This document shows, piece after piece, positions 1-10,614 of a stretch of DNA of 64,000 bases. The position numbers were made by a program, and so were the translations under genes. Numbering within the stretch: the stretch's first letter is position 1; each line of letters opens with the position of its first letter. The stretch comes from Thecaphora thlaspeos (taxonomy: Eukaryota > Basidiomycota > Ustilaginomycetes > Urocystidales > Glomosporiaceae), in contig UWYS01000018.1 in the NCBI GenBank assembly GCA_900291925.1, forward strand, positions 434,001 to 498,000, written 5' to 3'. The notes under the pieces are model-generated. The model had not been told where the DNA came from and ran no database searches. It worked only from the letters and a program-made list of their open reading frames with translations.

Positions 1-1980
1 CAAGAGCCTTCTGACCCAGCTCGACGACTACGACAACGACCCCGACAATGTGAAGCCGCTGAAGAAGTCGAAGAAGGGCGACGACGATGGCGAGGGCGAG
101 GGCGAGGCCGACGCTGAGGACAACGAAGTCGGGGGCGCTGGATCGGGCGACGCTGGATCGGGCGACGCCGCCGCCGCCGATGGCTCGGACGCTGCGCAGA
201 AGAGCTTCGGCGACGGCAAGGCCAAGCCGAAGAAGGCAAGGAAGACGAAGAAGGTCGACCCGCTCTACGGGCCCGAAAAGCCCGCTGGGATGAACGAGCT
301 GGATTGGGAGCGCCACCTGCGCGATCGTCTGTGGCGCCAGAACCTCCAGAGCGAGGAGCTCGGGCCGAGCAGCTTCCCGGACTGGAAGACGCTGATGGAC
401 GCGTGCCACGAGAAGCGGACCCACGACCGCGGCATGGCCGGCGGCGTCGATCGCTTCGATCCGCACTCGAACGTCGGCGGGGTCGGGAGCAGCAGCAGCA
501 GCAGTACCGGCTTCGGCGGCGAAGAGGGCGAAGCGACGTCCAAGCACCACCGCACCACGCCCGAGACGAAGCGGACCGCGCTCGTGATGCGCGCCTACGA
601 GGGCTACCCGTGGCGCGAGGACGACATCCTCAACATGCGCGCGCTGATTAGCGAGCTGTCGCTCAACAACCCCAACACTCCCTACGACATCCGGATCCTC
701 GTCGAGGTCCACGGGCGCCACCTTGCCGTCTTTACTTCGGAATGGGACCGTCTCAACGTGCTGCGCTCGAGCGTTCCGCGCGAGTTCTGGGGCATGGTGG
801 AGCTGTGGACCGAGGACGAGATGTGCGCCCTCTACCCGGGCCTCTCGGGCAAGTTCCTCAACCACATGATCGCCCAGAGCTCGTACCGTTCGTGCCTGAT
901 GGCGCTCCAGAAGTTCTACCTCGACCACCAGGAGTATGACTTCATTTACAACTGGGAGATGGACGTCCGCTACGTCGGCAACTACCTCGACTTCTTCGAG
1001 GGGATTGAGGAGTACTCGCGCAACGAGCCACTCCACGTGGGGATGGACAAGTACGACACCTGGCTCGTGCCCAACGTGACCGTCTCGGAGGCCAACTGGG
1101 CCGACAACAAGACGCTGACGCGCGGGCGGGGCCAGGAGGCGGACCTGATCACGCTGGGCCCCATCTTTGACCCGCGCGGTTCCGGGTGGTACTGGGAGTA
1201 CGACGTGCAAAACTACCCGCCGGGCCAGGGGACGGACCGGCGCGCGTCGATCGGGACGAACATGCGCATGAGCCGCCACCTGCTCGAGGCGATGAACGTC
1301 GTCAATGCCGAGGCGAAAAAGTCGCTCCACTGCGAGGCTTGGCCGACGACGCTGGTGCTGCACTCGCAGCTGCCGACGTCGCACGCCCACTCGTTCTACC
1401 CCGAGGCGGGCTTCACACACAATCTCCCGCTCCCGTTCAAGGGCGTGTTCGTTCCGCACCCCGTCTACTTTCGCCACTTTTGGGACTCGGAGGTGCTGCA
1501 CAGCCGGATCAACCGGCCCGACTTTTACAAAAAGATGAATGAGCGCGTGATGCGCGACAGCTCGTTCTACTACGACGGGGCGCACAGCAAGGAGGTCTAC
1601 ATGGGCTGGAAGGAGAAGGACAACGTCTGCCGAGCGCCGATGCTCCTGCATCCGATCAAGCGCGTGGTGAGTGACTGGTGGTGCGGCGCGGTGCGAATCC
1701 ATCTCTCGCCCCGGAAGAAGGACGAGACAGCGGGATGTCACTGCTGGTGTTGGGTCCGAGCTGAAGCTGACCGATCTGTCGTGCCCTTTGCTTGCCCCTT
1801 TGCTCGACTCGAACAGAACTAAAACCTCTCTGCCCTCGCTGTGTCTAGCGCGAAGGAGCGAAGCCCTGCATCGCCGTTTCGCCTCGATCGCCGCGGCGTT
1901 GGCCATCACCATCACTATCAACAGTCAACAGCAAAGGACACTACGCCCGCCCCCTTTTCCTGGCCGTCGTGCACATGTGA
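1..1980 (+). CDS. DUF3405 family protein, 5' end outside window
   Basis: The frame is open from base 2, so the N-terminus lies upstream. Exon A runs to 1666 and a phase-0 intron 1667-1848 (GTGAGT donor, TCTAG end) is inferred. Exon B, 1849-1980, adds about 43 residues and ends at TGA 1978-1980. Reading through the donor instead reaches a stop at 1822, but the run there is Arg/Cys-rich and less protein-like. An acidic Asp/Glu/Gly/Ala stretch, then a Lys-rich stretch, precede the conserved core, which starts near 'TALVMRAYEGYPW' (about base 565) and continues through 'YDIRILVEVHG' and 'YDFIYNWEMDVRYVG'. This resembles the fungal DUF3405 family, which is of unknown biochemical function. Some members carry an N-terminal membrane anchor; if one exists here it is off the window. 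The family call is fairly firm, the last exon less so. Confidence 0.75.
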
Positions 1981-3219
1981 ACCGACCCCCTTCCTTCTGT
2001 CCATGCCTGCCCACTCGTACCCTTTTCTTCCCCTTTGTCGCGCCGACATGTCGCACCACAAAGACACCTTTTGTTTTTGTTTTTTTTTTTTTGTTCCTGA
2101 TTGAGACAATGTACTGCCATCTATTTGGCGCCGTTGCAATATACCGCTTTTCTTGCAGCGTGCGAGCGCGACGATGGGGGATGTCTCTGGTCTGCGATGT
2201 ACATGGGGAGTGAGGGTGGAACGGAGAGAGAGGGGGAGGGCGTGCGCGTTAGGTTACGTAACGTGACGTTGGCTGATTTTGGCGCGCACGCGCAATGGGG
2301 GGCGTTTGTTGTTGCACGTTGCTGCGTGGGGCGGATGGGATGATGCCAAGGCGTGGATCGCCCTGCTGCGATAAGCTAGCTTGTAGGCCGGGTACAGTAG
2401 AAGATGAAGGTGGGTTGGCGGGGGGAATACACGCTCGAGGCCTGAGCGCAAGGCGTTGATCTCTTGAACAACTAATTCTACTCTTTGCAAGGTCTCTTTG
2501 TTCTGCACCGAGGGAGGGGCGTCTGCTGAGCGTGTCGGATGTGCTCGTTGCTCGACGGTGCTTGCTCGACGGTGCTTGCTATAGCCGGTTGAGAGCAGCT
2601 GCGGTGGGGGATGCCAAACGTACGAGGTAACTTACTCTCTCTTAAGCTCGGACCCCGCCGGCTGGCTTAGGACAGCTGGGACGGGGCTAAGCTCGCTTTG
2701 CGGTGCGCAGACGGTCATCTCGTCGGATGGACGCTCGACGACCACCTTTTTCCGCACTGTGCTGAGACTCTCGCTTCTACTGTACCGGACAGCACGACCA
2801 CGTATGGTGAACAAGCCAAGCTTGGCCTTTGCTCGACCACGCTCCACACTAGGAGGGATGCGACGATGGAGAGGCAACGTTTTCTATGGAAATTTGCAGT
2901 GGATAGGTACATACAGTCAGGCTGTAGTACAGAGAGAGTTGGCCAGACGTTTGGCGCGCTGGGCAATTGCGCATGGATTTACAGAGGTCTGTACCGCGCT
3001 CTTGCCTGCGCCCATGTGCAGGCCAGGCTTTGCGGCGAGAGAAAAAGCGAGGGAGAGAGATCGACTCTCGACTCTCTCTAGGGGGAGGAGCCCAGCCAAG
3101 GCGAGAGAGGGCCATCGTCGTCGGGCGCTTGCCGCCTGGCGCAGAGGGCAGGCAGGCAGCACCCTAGCCTCTGCCTTTCTTCTCAAGGGGCCGCCGCCAA
3201 ACGGCAGCAGCGCAGGCAA

Positions 3220-3255
3220 GCGGGCAGTCGAGCGGGCAGTCGAGCGGGCAGTCAA
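3220..3255. repeat. Three tandem 12-bp units
   Basis: The unit GCGGGCAGTCGA occurs three times in a row, the third copy with one change (CAA for CGA at the end). It lies about 480 bp upstream of the next start codon. No function is implied. Confidence 0.85.
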
Positions 3256-3410
3256 GCGGTGCATCCCGCGCCTTGACCACCCACCTCGGCACCACCCCTC
3301 CTCCTCCCTCTCGTCTCCTCTCATTCAACATAGACTCTCGCTCCTCCTCTTCGACACAGACCCCCACCCGCACAACGCAGACACACCTACACTCACACCC
3401 CTGCACACAC

Positions 3411-3504
3411 CGCAACGCAACGCAACGCAACGCAACGCAACGCAACGCAACGCAACGCAACGCAACGCAACGCAACGACACGACACGACACGACACGACA
3501 CGAC
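3411..3504. repeat. Compound pentanucleotide satellite (CGCAA)13-(CGACA)5
   Basis: Thirteen perfect CGCAA units (3411-3475) are followed by five CGACA units and a partial one. The tract lies in the presumed 5' leader or promoter of the vezatin-like gene and is likely to vary in copy number between strains. Confidence 0.95.
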
Positions 3505-3541
3505 CCACCCTACAACTCACCTCCCACCCCGCTTCAGCCGC

Positions 3542-3664
3542 ATGCGGTCATCCTTCCCATCCGTCACTCGTACTCTGCCTCGACCCCTTCTCCGACACCA
3601 ACCCGACCCTACGACCTCAGCTTGCGACGACCCGCTACATCGCAGTGCAGCCAGGTGCCCCTGA
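3542..3664 (+). other. Possible upstream ORF (40 codons) before the vezatin-like start
   Basis: An ATG at 3542 opens a 40-codon frame that ends at 3664, about 68 bp before the inferred start codon at 3733 and in a different frame. If transcription begins upstream of it, it would act as a leader ORF. There is no evidence that it is translated. Confidence 0.3.
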
Positions 3665-3732
3665 CCGCGCTCATCAACATCACCCGCGCGGCCTTGGCGG
3701 CAGACACCCACCCCACACCCACACACCTTCCC

Positions 3733-6700
3733 ATGTCTGCCACGGCCACCGAGTACGAAGAGGAGCTCCCTTTTCTCTTCAGAGAGGCTTCGGGCATCCA
3801 AACCTTCAACATCGACGTCTCCGGCATCGATGAGCCGGCGCTACTCGAGCTGTCAGCCCGACTGCCGCCACACGCTTCGCCAAGCATGGTTACAGCATCC
3901 GCGTCGGCCTCCTCACTCGCCTCGACCTCGCTCCACCGCCGCTGCTCGAACGCATCGCTCGCGTCGCAATCCCTTTATGACGCTGTCTTGGGCGGACAAT
4001 CGCCATCGCCCGCTCGCAAGCCCGTCAGACGCCCAGGCCGCAGGGTCAGACAGACAGACGATGACAACGAGGCCTCGTCCTCCTACACGACAACGTCCCG
4101 AGGCGCCCCTGTCCCCTCCGCGCCACCAGCGCTGGCCTCCTCCCACTCGCACGTTGTCCCCTCGCCCCGGCCACTCTCTGACCTCGCCTCCTGCGGCGTC
4201 TACTCGGCCGCTCCTTCGTACTCCTCGGTCATACCCACCAGCGTCGAGGCGTTCAGCCAAGACCTTCGCTCAGCGCTCTCGCTCATGGGGCGACACGTCT
4301 TCCTTCCGCTGGTGCTCTCGTTGTTCTCGGTGAGTCAGGCCAGGAGTGAACGCGAAAGAGGATACGCGCTGCATATCCCCACAGGAGTTTGTGGAAACGT
4401 TCGCTGATTGATCAAAACCATCCCTCAACGACTCCAGACCCCCCTTCTAAGCATCTTCCGCAGTCACACTGGCGACAGCGACGCAAGAAAAGGGCACCAG
4501 CTGCGGCAGATCACCAGCACCACGAGTACGCGGGCCGCCTCCCTCTCCTCGAGCATTGGACGATCCCTCGCCGAAAAGTTCAAGACGACCATCTGCACGT
4601 CGTACTTGCTCACCTCGTCGCTCTCGATCTCATTCTACGAGTCCGAACCCGCCACGCTGCAGACTTCGCCAAAGCTGGACGAGGCCGGACGGGAGAAGCC
4701 TCGGCTGTCGCCGCCACCACTCACTCGACCCGCACCCCGTCCCGTGCGGCGCAGCGGGCCAGCGGCTACGTTCGATGCGCCGGCACCCTTGCCCGCCTCA
4801 TACACTGGCGGCGGCCGCGACGCAGATCTCCTTCCTCGGCTGACGTCGGCCGGGCGGAGCATTCGAGACGCCACGCTGCTGGCGGTCGGCCTGTTGGCCG
4901 TGCTCAGCTCGACGTGGGATAGCTGGTTCAGGCTAAGCCTGGCGCTAGCCTGTCTGTCGTGGGCCGCCATCCTCATCCTCAGTCTGACCGAACTCGACGA
5001 TGTCCTTGCTTTCGAACTCTTGCACACGTCGACCGGCTCGCGCTTCCTCTTCCAGTCACGGCCTGAGGACGGCATGACGTTGGACGAGGAGCGCGCTCTG
5101 GAGAGGGAGGCGTTGCGCCGGGTAAGGAAGCTCGTCAAGTCGGCGCAGGCCTACGACGTCGCCATCAACAAGTGCATCGGAGCGGTGCAGGAGGTCGAGA
5201 TCGTCTCGCGCGGCTACAAGCTCACCCATCCGCTGCCGCCCATCTCGCGGATCGAAGCGGCGACGTCATCGTTGTCGTCCACGTCGAATGCCGCCGCCTG
5301 GGCCTCGCTCGGGTCGTCGTCGCGGAACCGCCAGTCGGTCCTCGGTCTGGGCGGCGCCGCGCAGGGAGCGCGCCTGTCTAGGTCATTTTCGGCCGGTGGC
5401 AGCGCCGCCTCGAACCGCAAGCACGCGCGGAGGCCCCTCTCGCTCAGCCTATCGACGGGTCGGGCATCGCCCGCCTTCTCGTCGGATTCGCACGACAATG
5501 GCGACTACTCCAGGCGCCCGTTGGGCGGCATCAGCTTCGGCGGCGATCAGCAGAACCAGTCCGGTCATGTCCCTCGCCGGCTGGCGGGTCTCCGGCAGAC
5601 GATCCTGTCTAGCCTCGAACACGTGGCGTCCGGTTGCAAAGACGCCACCGCCAATCTGGAGCAGCTGGCCGATCGGGAAGAGCTGGCCTTGCTCAAGGAG
5701 ATGTACGCCCTCGACACCCCGCTGCACGGCGGTGCCAGTAGCTCCGACAGCGAGCTGACGAACAACGAGGACACGTCCCTATCCTCGATCGGCGGCCCTC
5801 TTACGGCCGACCACGATAGGTCATCGTGGGTCGCGACGACGCCGCGCAGCACGCTGGTCACCAGCCCCGTCGGGCGTAAACGCTTATCGCTGCTCTGGGA
5901 CGGTCAGCCGTATGATCGGGCGGCAGGCGCGTCCTCAGCGGCCTCGATGAGAGAAAGCCTCGCCTCCGACGGCCTGCCCGCGTCGTCTCGCTCGCCGCGG
6001 CTCAGCTACGTTACGGACAAGTCGGCGACACCCGGACCAAACGACTCGGCCGCCTCAAAGAGGCTCAGCTACATCTCGGCGTCATCGGCAGCCGCATCCG
6101 TCGGGCCCAGATCGCCCGCATCGAACGCGTCGCCGTTCAGGGCCGGCTCGCCTTTCGGCATCTACGCCAGCCCCAGCTTCCGCGGCGGCGAGGCGCGGGG
6201 CAATCGGATGAGCATCGTCGGGCCCAACGCTATCTTCAACCAGGCCGGGGTGCAGCACGACGACGACGAGGTGACGCTGCTTGACCCGCAGACGCTTCTC
6301 GGTCTCAAGAACCGGTTCGAGCGGACGCACCTCACGCGGCGCCATGCGCTGTGCCACCTGTTGGCTCTCGACTTTTCGCTCGACGAGGGCGGAGGCAGCC
6401 CGCGCTCAGCAGAAGAGGCCCCTCGGCTCGATGTCGAGGCCTATTGGGAACGCGCTTGCGGGAGGATGGCGGCACTGGCCGAAGTCTTCGACCGCGAAGC
6501 TCGGACGGCCTCCGCCGCTCTCAGCAACGAGATGGGCGTCGACTTTGGAGCTTCGTCGCTGCAACGGGGCGGCAGCGTGCGGCAAGTAGGCAAGAGCGTC
6601 GCGCCGCAGTCGCACGGGGGCGATCTGCTGGGACCAACGTCAGGCGAGGTCGATGGTAGAGGCCCACCTTCACGCGCATCGTTGTCGGGCGGCGTCTCCG

Positions 6701-8172
6701 GCCACCTGGGACTCGAGGATCGCTTCTCGGCCATGGCCCTGTCGCTGCGCTCGGTCCAGGCCAAGCTGCGCGTCTGCGCCGAGGAGGTCAACGTCAAGCG
6801 CCCCGTCGAGCTGCATGGCCTCGACTCTGCGGTCGCGGCAGGCGACGGCGGTGGAGCGGCAGCGACGGCCGCGACAGCTTCCGATGAGAGCGCTCCGGTC
6901 CACGCCGAGCGGGTGCAGAAGATGTTTGAGAGCATCAAGGACGACCTGCTGGCGCTGTCGGCGGAATGGGAGGCGGGTGTCAAGATCTTCAAGAAGGAGA
7001 AGCGCGCTACACCTGCCAGTCCGCTGATGCTCTCTGAGGGCGACGAGAACGTCGCGCGTACCAACGCGGCGCGCGATCTGGAGTCGCCGATGGAGGCGGA
7101 TGAGGATGCAGCCAAGGCTGGCTCGAACGATCTGTACAAGAGCCACAGGAGGGCGGCGGGCGGCAGCGGAGCGGACAACGACGAAGATGAAGACGAAGAC
7201 GATGACGACGACATCGCCGCTCTGCTGCTGCGATCGACGTCGCCGCAGCACCTTCCACCTCCCGGGCTCGAGCAGGTCTTTGAGAGCATCGCCAGCATCG
7301 CCGGCCTTGGCCGTCTAGACGGACCCAAGCTGAGCCGCGACGAACGCATCCGCCAGGCCAAGCTGCGTCGCGTCGAGGAGCAGGAGGACAAGGTCAAGGA
7401 GCAGAGCCATCGTCACACGATCGATCCGGCCGGCATCGTGTCAGAGCTGAGCGATGTCATCCGCACGCGCAAGGCTAACGTTGAGCGAAACGCGGCTGAG
7501 AGCGGGCAACATGGACGGATCAGCCTCGATGCTGGCCGCTACAGACGAGCTGCAGTAGCCTCGGGCTCCACCGCCGGCAGCAGCAGCAAAGCCGGAGTAG
7601 GGCTTGGTTCGTCGCTCGACCTCGGCACGTCGGCATCCATCACTGGCGTCTTTGAAGGCGCCAACGGGCAAGGCGACGTCGCGGCCATAGCAGGATGGTC
7701 ACCGACCGCTGCAGCCATCGTGGAAGGAGACCACAACCACCCAACCGCATCGAGCCCGAACTCGAGCCGTCGAGCGTCGCGCTACAACGTCGCCAACGAG
7801 CGACGAGCCTCCTCGCTCTACCGCCACCTTCAGAAGCACTCCGACGCAGAGAGCTCAGATTCGTTCGCACCGGTATCCTCTTCGACCATGCGAGATGAGG
7901 TCGGGGGCGACTCGTCCTTCCTCTCTACGACGTCTTCGGGTTGGTTCAGCCTTGAAACCTCGCGAGAACTCGACACGCTAGACGAGAGTGTCACTTTTTC
8001 TTCTTCCCCTCCACTCACAACGACGGGGCGAAACATCCAAACGAACCGACCTTTTTCGACGACGACATCGTCATTTTCGCAGAATTTGAACCTGGATCTG
8101 GAAAAACACGTTGCGGAATTCGCGGCGCGTAAGAGAAGAGAGGCAGCAGCGATGGGTGGATTGCAGAGTTGA
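3733..8172 (+). CDS. Vezatin/Inp2-like myosin-binding membrane protein
   Basis: Model: exon 3733-4329, intron 4330-4437 (GTGAGT donor, CTGAT branch-like site, CCAG end), exon 4438-8172, giving about 1443 residues. The intron removes an in-frame TGA at 4405. A hydrophobic pair of segments near residues 340-385 (4863-4995) is followed by 'LVKSAQAYDVAINKCIGAVQ' and 'VEIVSRGYKLTHPLPPISRIE', which matches the core of the vezatin/Inp2 family as I know it. In yeast, Inp2 is the peroxisomal receptor for class V myosin. The rest is long, Ser/Ala-rich and probably disordered, with an acidic run near 7180-7215 and a charged helix near 7320-7410. The peroxisome role is inferred from the family only. The first exon is inferred from a clean donor and shared frame. 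Confidence 0.65.
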
Positions 8173-8876
8173 TGACGGATTTCGTCCTGGTTTGATGGTC
8201 TCTCTTTTGTTGAAGTTGGGAGGACAGAGACAGACTGCATCGTGGATGGTCGTCGTGGGAAATATATTCCTGTCGTAATGGATTTATGAGTCTTTAATTA
8301 ATGTCACCTACCATGCTGCAAATCGACATCTTTTCGGTAGTCATACGAGGAGTTCAGACGTTCTCGGATCAACGTTGGATAAATGCGGACGTTGGTCGTG
8401 ATATTATTTCTGTTCATAGTGTTCAGGACGGACGTCCGTCCTACCTACTGTATGCAGCGAGCGAGTTGGATCTGAAACGACAAGTCTGCTTCCGACCTGT
8501 GTTGACTTATCAGCTGACGTAACAATGACGACGTAGCGCACTTCTCCCAACTTGACCTTGTGTTCTCGGCTGGGAGGAAGAGGTCGTAAGCCATATCTTC
8601 ACGGTCAGGGATGGAAGAACGGCTAACACATATCCTTTCTACCTCGCCTGCGAAGTAAGGGAGACCGACCGCGCACGGGCGGGCCTGTTCGCCGTCGGGC
8701 TCATGCGACACAGAAGAGATGTGCGCTACGGTGGGGAATGTTGCGACAAGTCACGCTCCCGGCCCACGGTGGAAAGCGTCTCGCCGCTGCGAACGTGGTG
8801 GTATTGCTTGCCAAGACACGAGAAACAGAGGGGCGACCACAATCACGACTTGCGCCCGTTGTCGTTTCGTCCGGCG
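8173..8876. other. Convergent intergenic region
   Basis: About 700 bp between the 3' ends of the vezatin-like gene and the bL21m gene. It is AT-richer just after 8240. I see no gene, RNA or repeat here. Confidence 0.6.
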
Positions 8877-9698
8877 CTATGATCTCGGTGCGATCTCGAT
8901 GGTTTCGATCCTGATGCGCGTGTAGGGCTGCTTGTGCTCGATCGTCTTCTTGTAGCCCTTCCTTCTCTTTGTCTTTACGATGCGTTCCATGGCACCCTTT
9001 GTGTGTTCCACCACCACCGCTCTGACCCTGACCGTGTCCGGTGATAGCGTTGCGCCGATGTGGGCCAAGCCGGCGGGATGCAGACGGGTGGCCCAGGATG
9101 ACGAGACCTTCCTCACTTCGTCGGCGATGGTGCTCGGTGGTGACTCGCCGGCATCGCCTACCGAGACGGATGCAGCGATGGAGCTATTCTGTCCCAGCAG
9201 GGTGGACCGTCTCATCAGTGCACCGGGACCGCGAGCGCGACAGTGCATGGGATCCTGCGCGCGCAGCGTGTAGTCGCGCGACCCGACCTCGTGGATCCGG
9301 TCGAGCTCAATCACGTCGCCCACCTGGACGTCGCGGAGGCGTGGGACGGTGACGAGGTCCGAGGGCGCCATGAGCAGCGTGCGACCAGTGATGGAAGCTA
9401 CAACGTAGTGGTGCGGTTGTGTGCGCAGCAGTTCGAGCGCCGAAGGCGTAGAGGTGATGGGTGTTTGCGGGAGCGAACCGGACGAGAGCGAGGCGACAGG
9501 GTGTGATGTCGAGGAGGAGGTGGTGGAGCTCTGTGCAGCCTGCGATGATGAGCCTGCGGAGGACGACGAGAGGTGGCTCGAGGTGCTGAGGAAGCGAGCG
9601 GTAGTGGAGGCCGCCCTGCTGCCCTTGAGAGAGTGGCTGACGGCCGTGCGAAGGCCTGTCGGAGCAGAGCGTAGTGAAGGTGGCGTACGGACAGCCAT
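8877..9698 (-). CDS. Mitochondrial ribosomal protein bL21m
   Basis: Single exon, 273 residues, ATG at 9698 (CCATGG context). The first ~50 residues are Arg/Ser/Ala-rich with almost no acidic residues, as expected of a mitochondrial presequence. The central part holds 'HHYVVASITGRTLLMAPSDL' and 'VGDVIELDRI', the start of the L21 fold. The C-terminus carries the diagnostic 'KRRKGYKKTIEHKQPYTRI' block that contacts 23S-type rRNA in the bacterial homologue. A long Ser/Gly insert between the two halves makes it larger than bacterial L21 (about 100 residues), as is common for mitochondrial members. It lies head to head with ATP1 across 916 bp. The product is a large-subunit mitoribosome component. 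Confidence 0.88.
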   Translation of the reverse strand: MAVRTPPSLRSAPTGLRTAVSHSLKGSRAASTTARFLSTSSHLSSSSAGSSSQAAQSSTTSSSTSHPVASLSSGSLPQTPITSTPSALELLRTQPHHYVVASITGRTLLMAPSDLVTVPRLRDVQVGDVIELDRIHEVGSRDYTLRAQDPMHCRARGPGALMRRSTLLGQNSSIAASVSVGDAGESPPSTIADEVRKVSSSWATRLHPAGLAHIGATLSPDTVRVRAVVVEHTKGAMERIVKTKRRKGYKKTIEHKQPYTRIRIETIEIAPRS

Positions 9699-10614
9699 GG
9701 GTCAGACACGATGACACGCGGAGGATTCCTTGTATCGCCTGTTGCCGCGGTACTCACTGCTCATGCTGGCCATCGTTGAGGGTTGAGACTGCGGGGTAGC
9801 AAAGGCGAGGAAGGAGGTGGAGTGGTGTGAGGGTCGTTGCGAATATGGCCCTCAGAGGGCCGCGAGCACGCAGCAGCTTTCTTGCCGAAAGCACCTCAAA
9901 TTCCAAGCCACCAGCGTGGGCGAACGGGGCCTTGTTCGCTCTGGCTCGCACGAGAAAACTTGAGCGGGGAGAGAAATCTGGGTGATCGAACGACGGGCGG
10001 GGGACGCGGAGAGAGCGGGAAGAGTTGCCTGGCGGAGCTGCGGCGTCAGACCTGTGTGCGTCCAGCTTGCCCCGCTTCATTCCGATCAGTCGCGGGCAGA
10101 CGGCCAAGAGGCAGCGGCCTCGTCGGCTCAGCTCGGGGCAAGCGGAGGCGACAGGCAGACAAGCTTGACTTCAATTCGCCTTGCTCGATCATCTTTCCTT
10201 CGCCCTCGCTCCCAATACAATTCGTGCCTCGTCCCCCTAGCCCGTTGTATTCGACCTGGTCGGGGGATTTGAATCGCACGGCTCCACGGGTTGCGGCGCC
10301 CGACCAGAGGCGATCCGGCGCAGAATTCGAGATTTTCTTCTGACGCTGCCGCCGCGCCTTGGGCCCGCTCGGGCGTTCGTTGGTCGCTCGCTCGCTCTGG
10401 CCGCTGGAGCTGGGCCGGTGAGATCGCTCGCTCGTGCGCGAGCGAGCGAGGAAGCTCTTCGCTCCTCCCGGGAGGCCTGGCCGCCGCCCGTCGCCCACCC
10501 GCCAGACCGCCCGTTGGCCCTTCCTCTTCCTCCCGCTTCTTCCCCACCCACACCACTCATCGCTGACCTCCCCTACCCATCACCACCCTTTTCACCATCG
10601 TATCACTAGCCGCG
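9699..10614. promoter_or_regulatory. Divergent intergenic region shared by bL21m and ATP1
   Basis: This 916-bp segment separates two divergently transcribed nuclear genes for mitochondrial proteins. The ATP1-proximal 100 bp is strongly pyrimidine-rich (CT/CAC tracts), as in many highly expressed fungal promoters. Overlapping GAGCGAGC-type repeats occur around 10380-10450. No TATA box is obvious on either side. Shared regulation is an inference from geometry. Confidence 0.5.

Larger units (their letters stand above)
1981..3732. other. Intergenic region, DUF3405 gene to vezatin-like gene
   Basis: About 1.75 kb without a convincing gene. It holds a T-tract near 2078-2091 that could lie in the 3' region of the upstream gene, a three-copy 12-bp repeat at 3220-3255, a pentanucleotide satellite at 3411-3504, and a short upstream ORF at 3542-3664. 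The open frames here are low-complexity and mutually overlapping. Confidence 0.6.

Noticed and set aside
3411..3504. Tandem repeats considered as a CRISPR-like array
   Set aside because: Units are contiguous 5-mers without spacers, in a eukaryotic genome.
6441..7397. 318-codon frame antisense to the vezatin-like gene
   Set aside because: Ser/Arg-rich shadow of the coding strand with no start context or domain.
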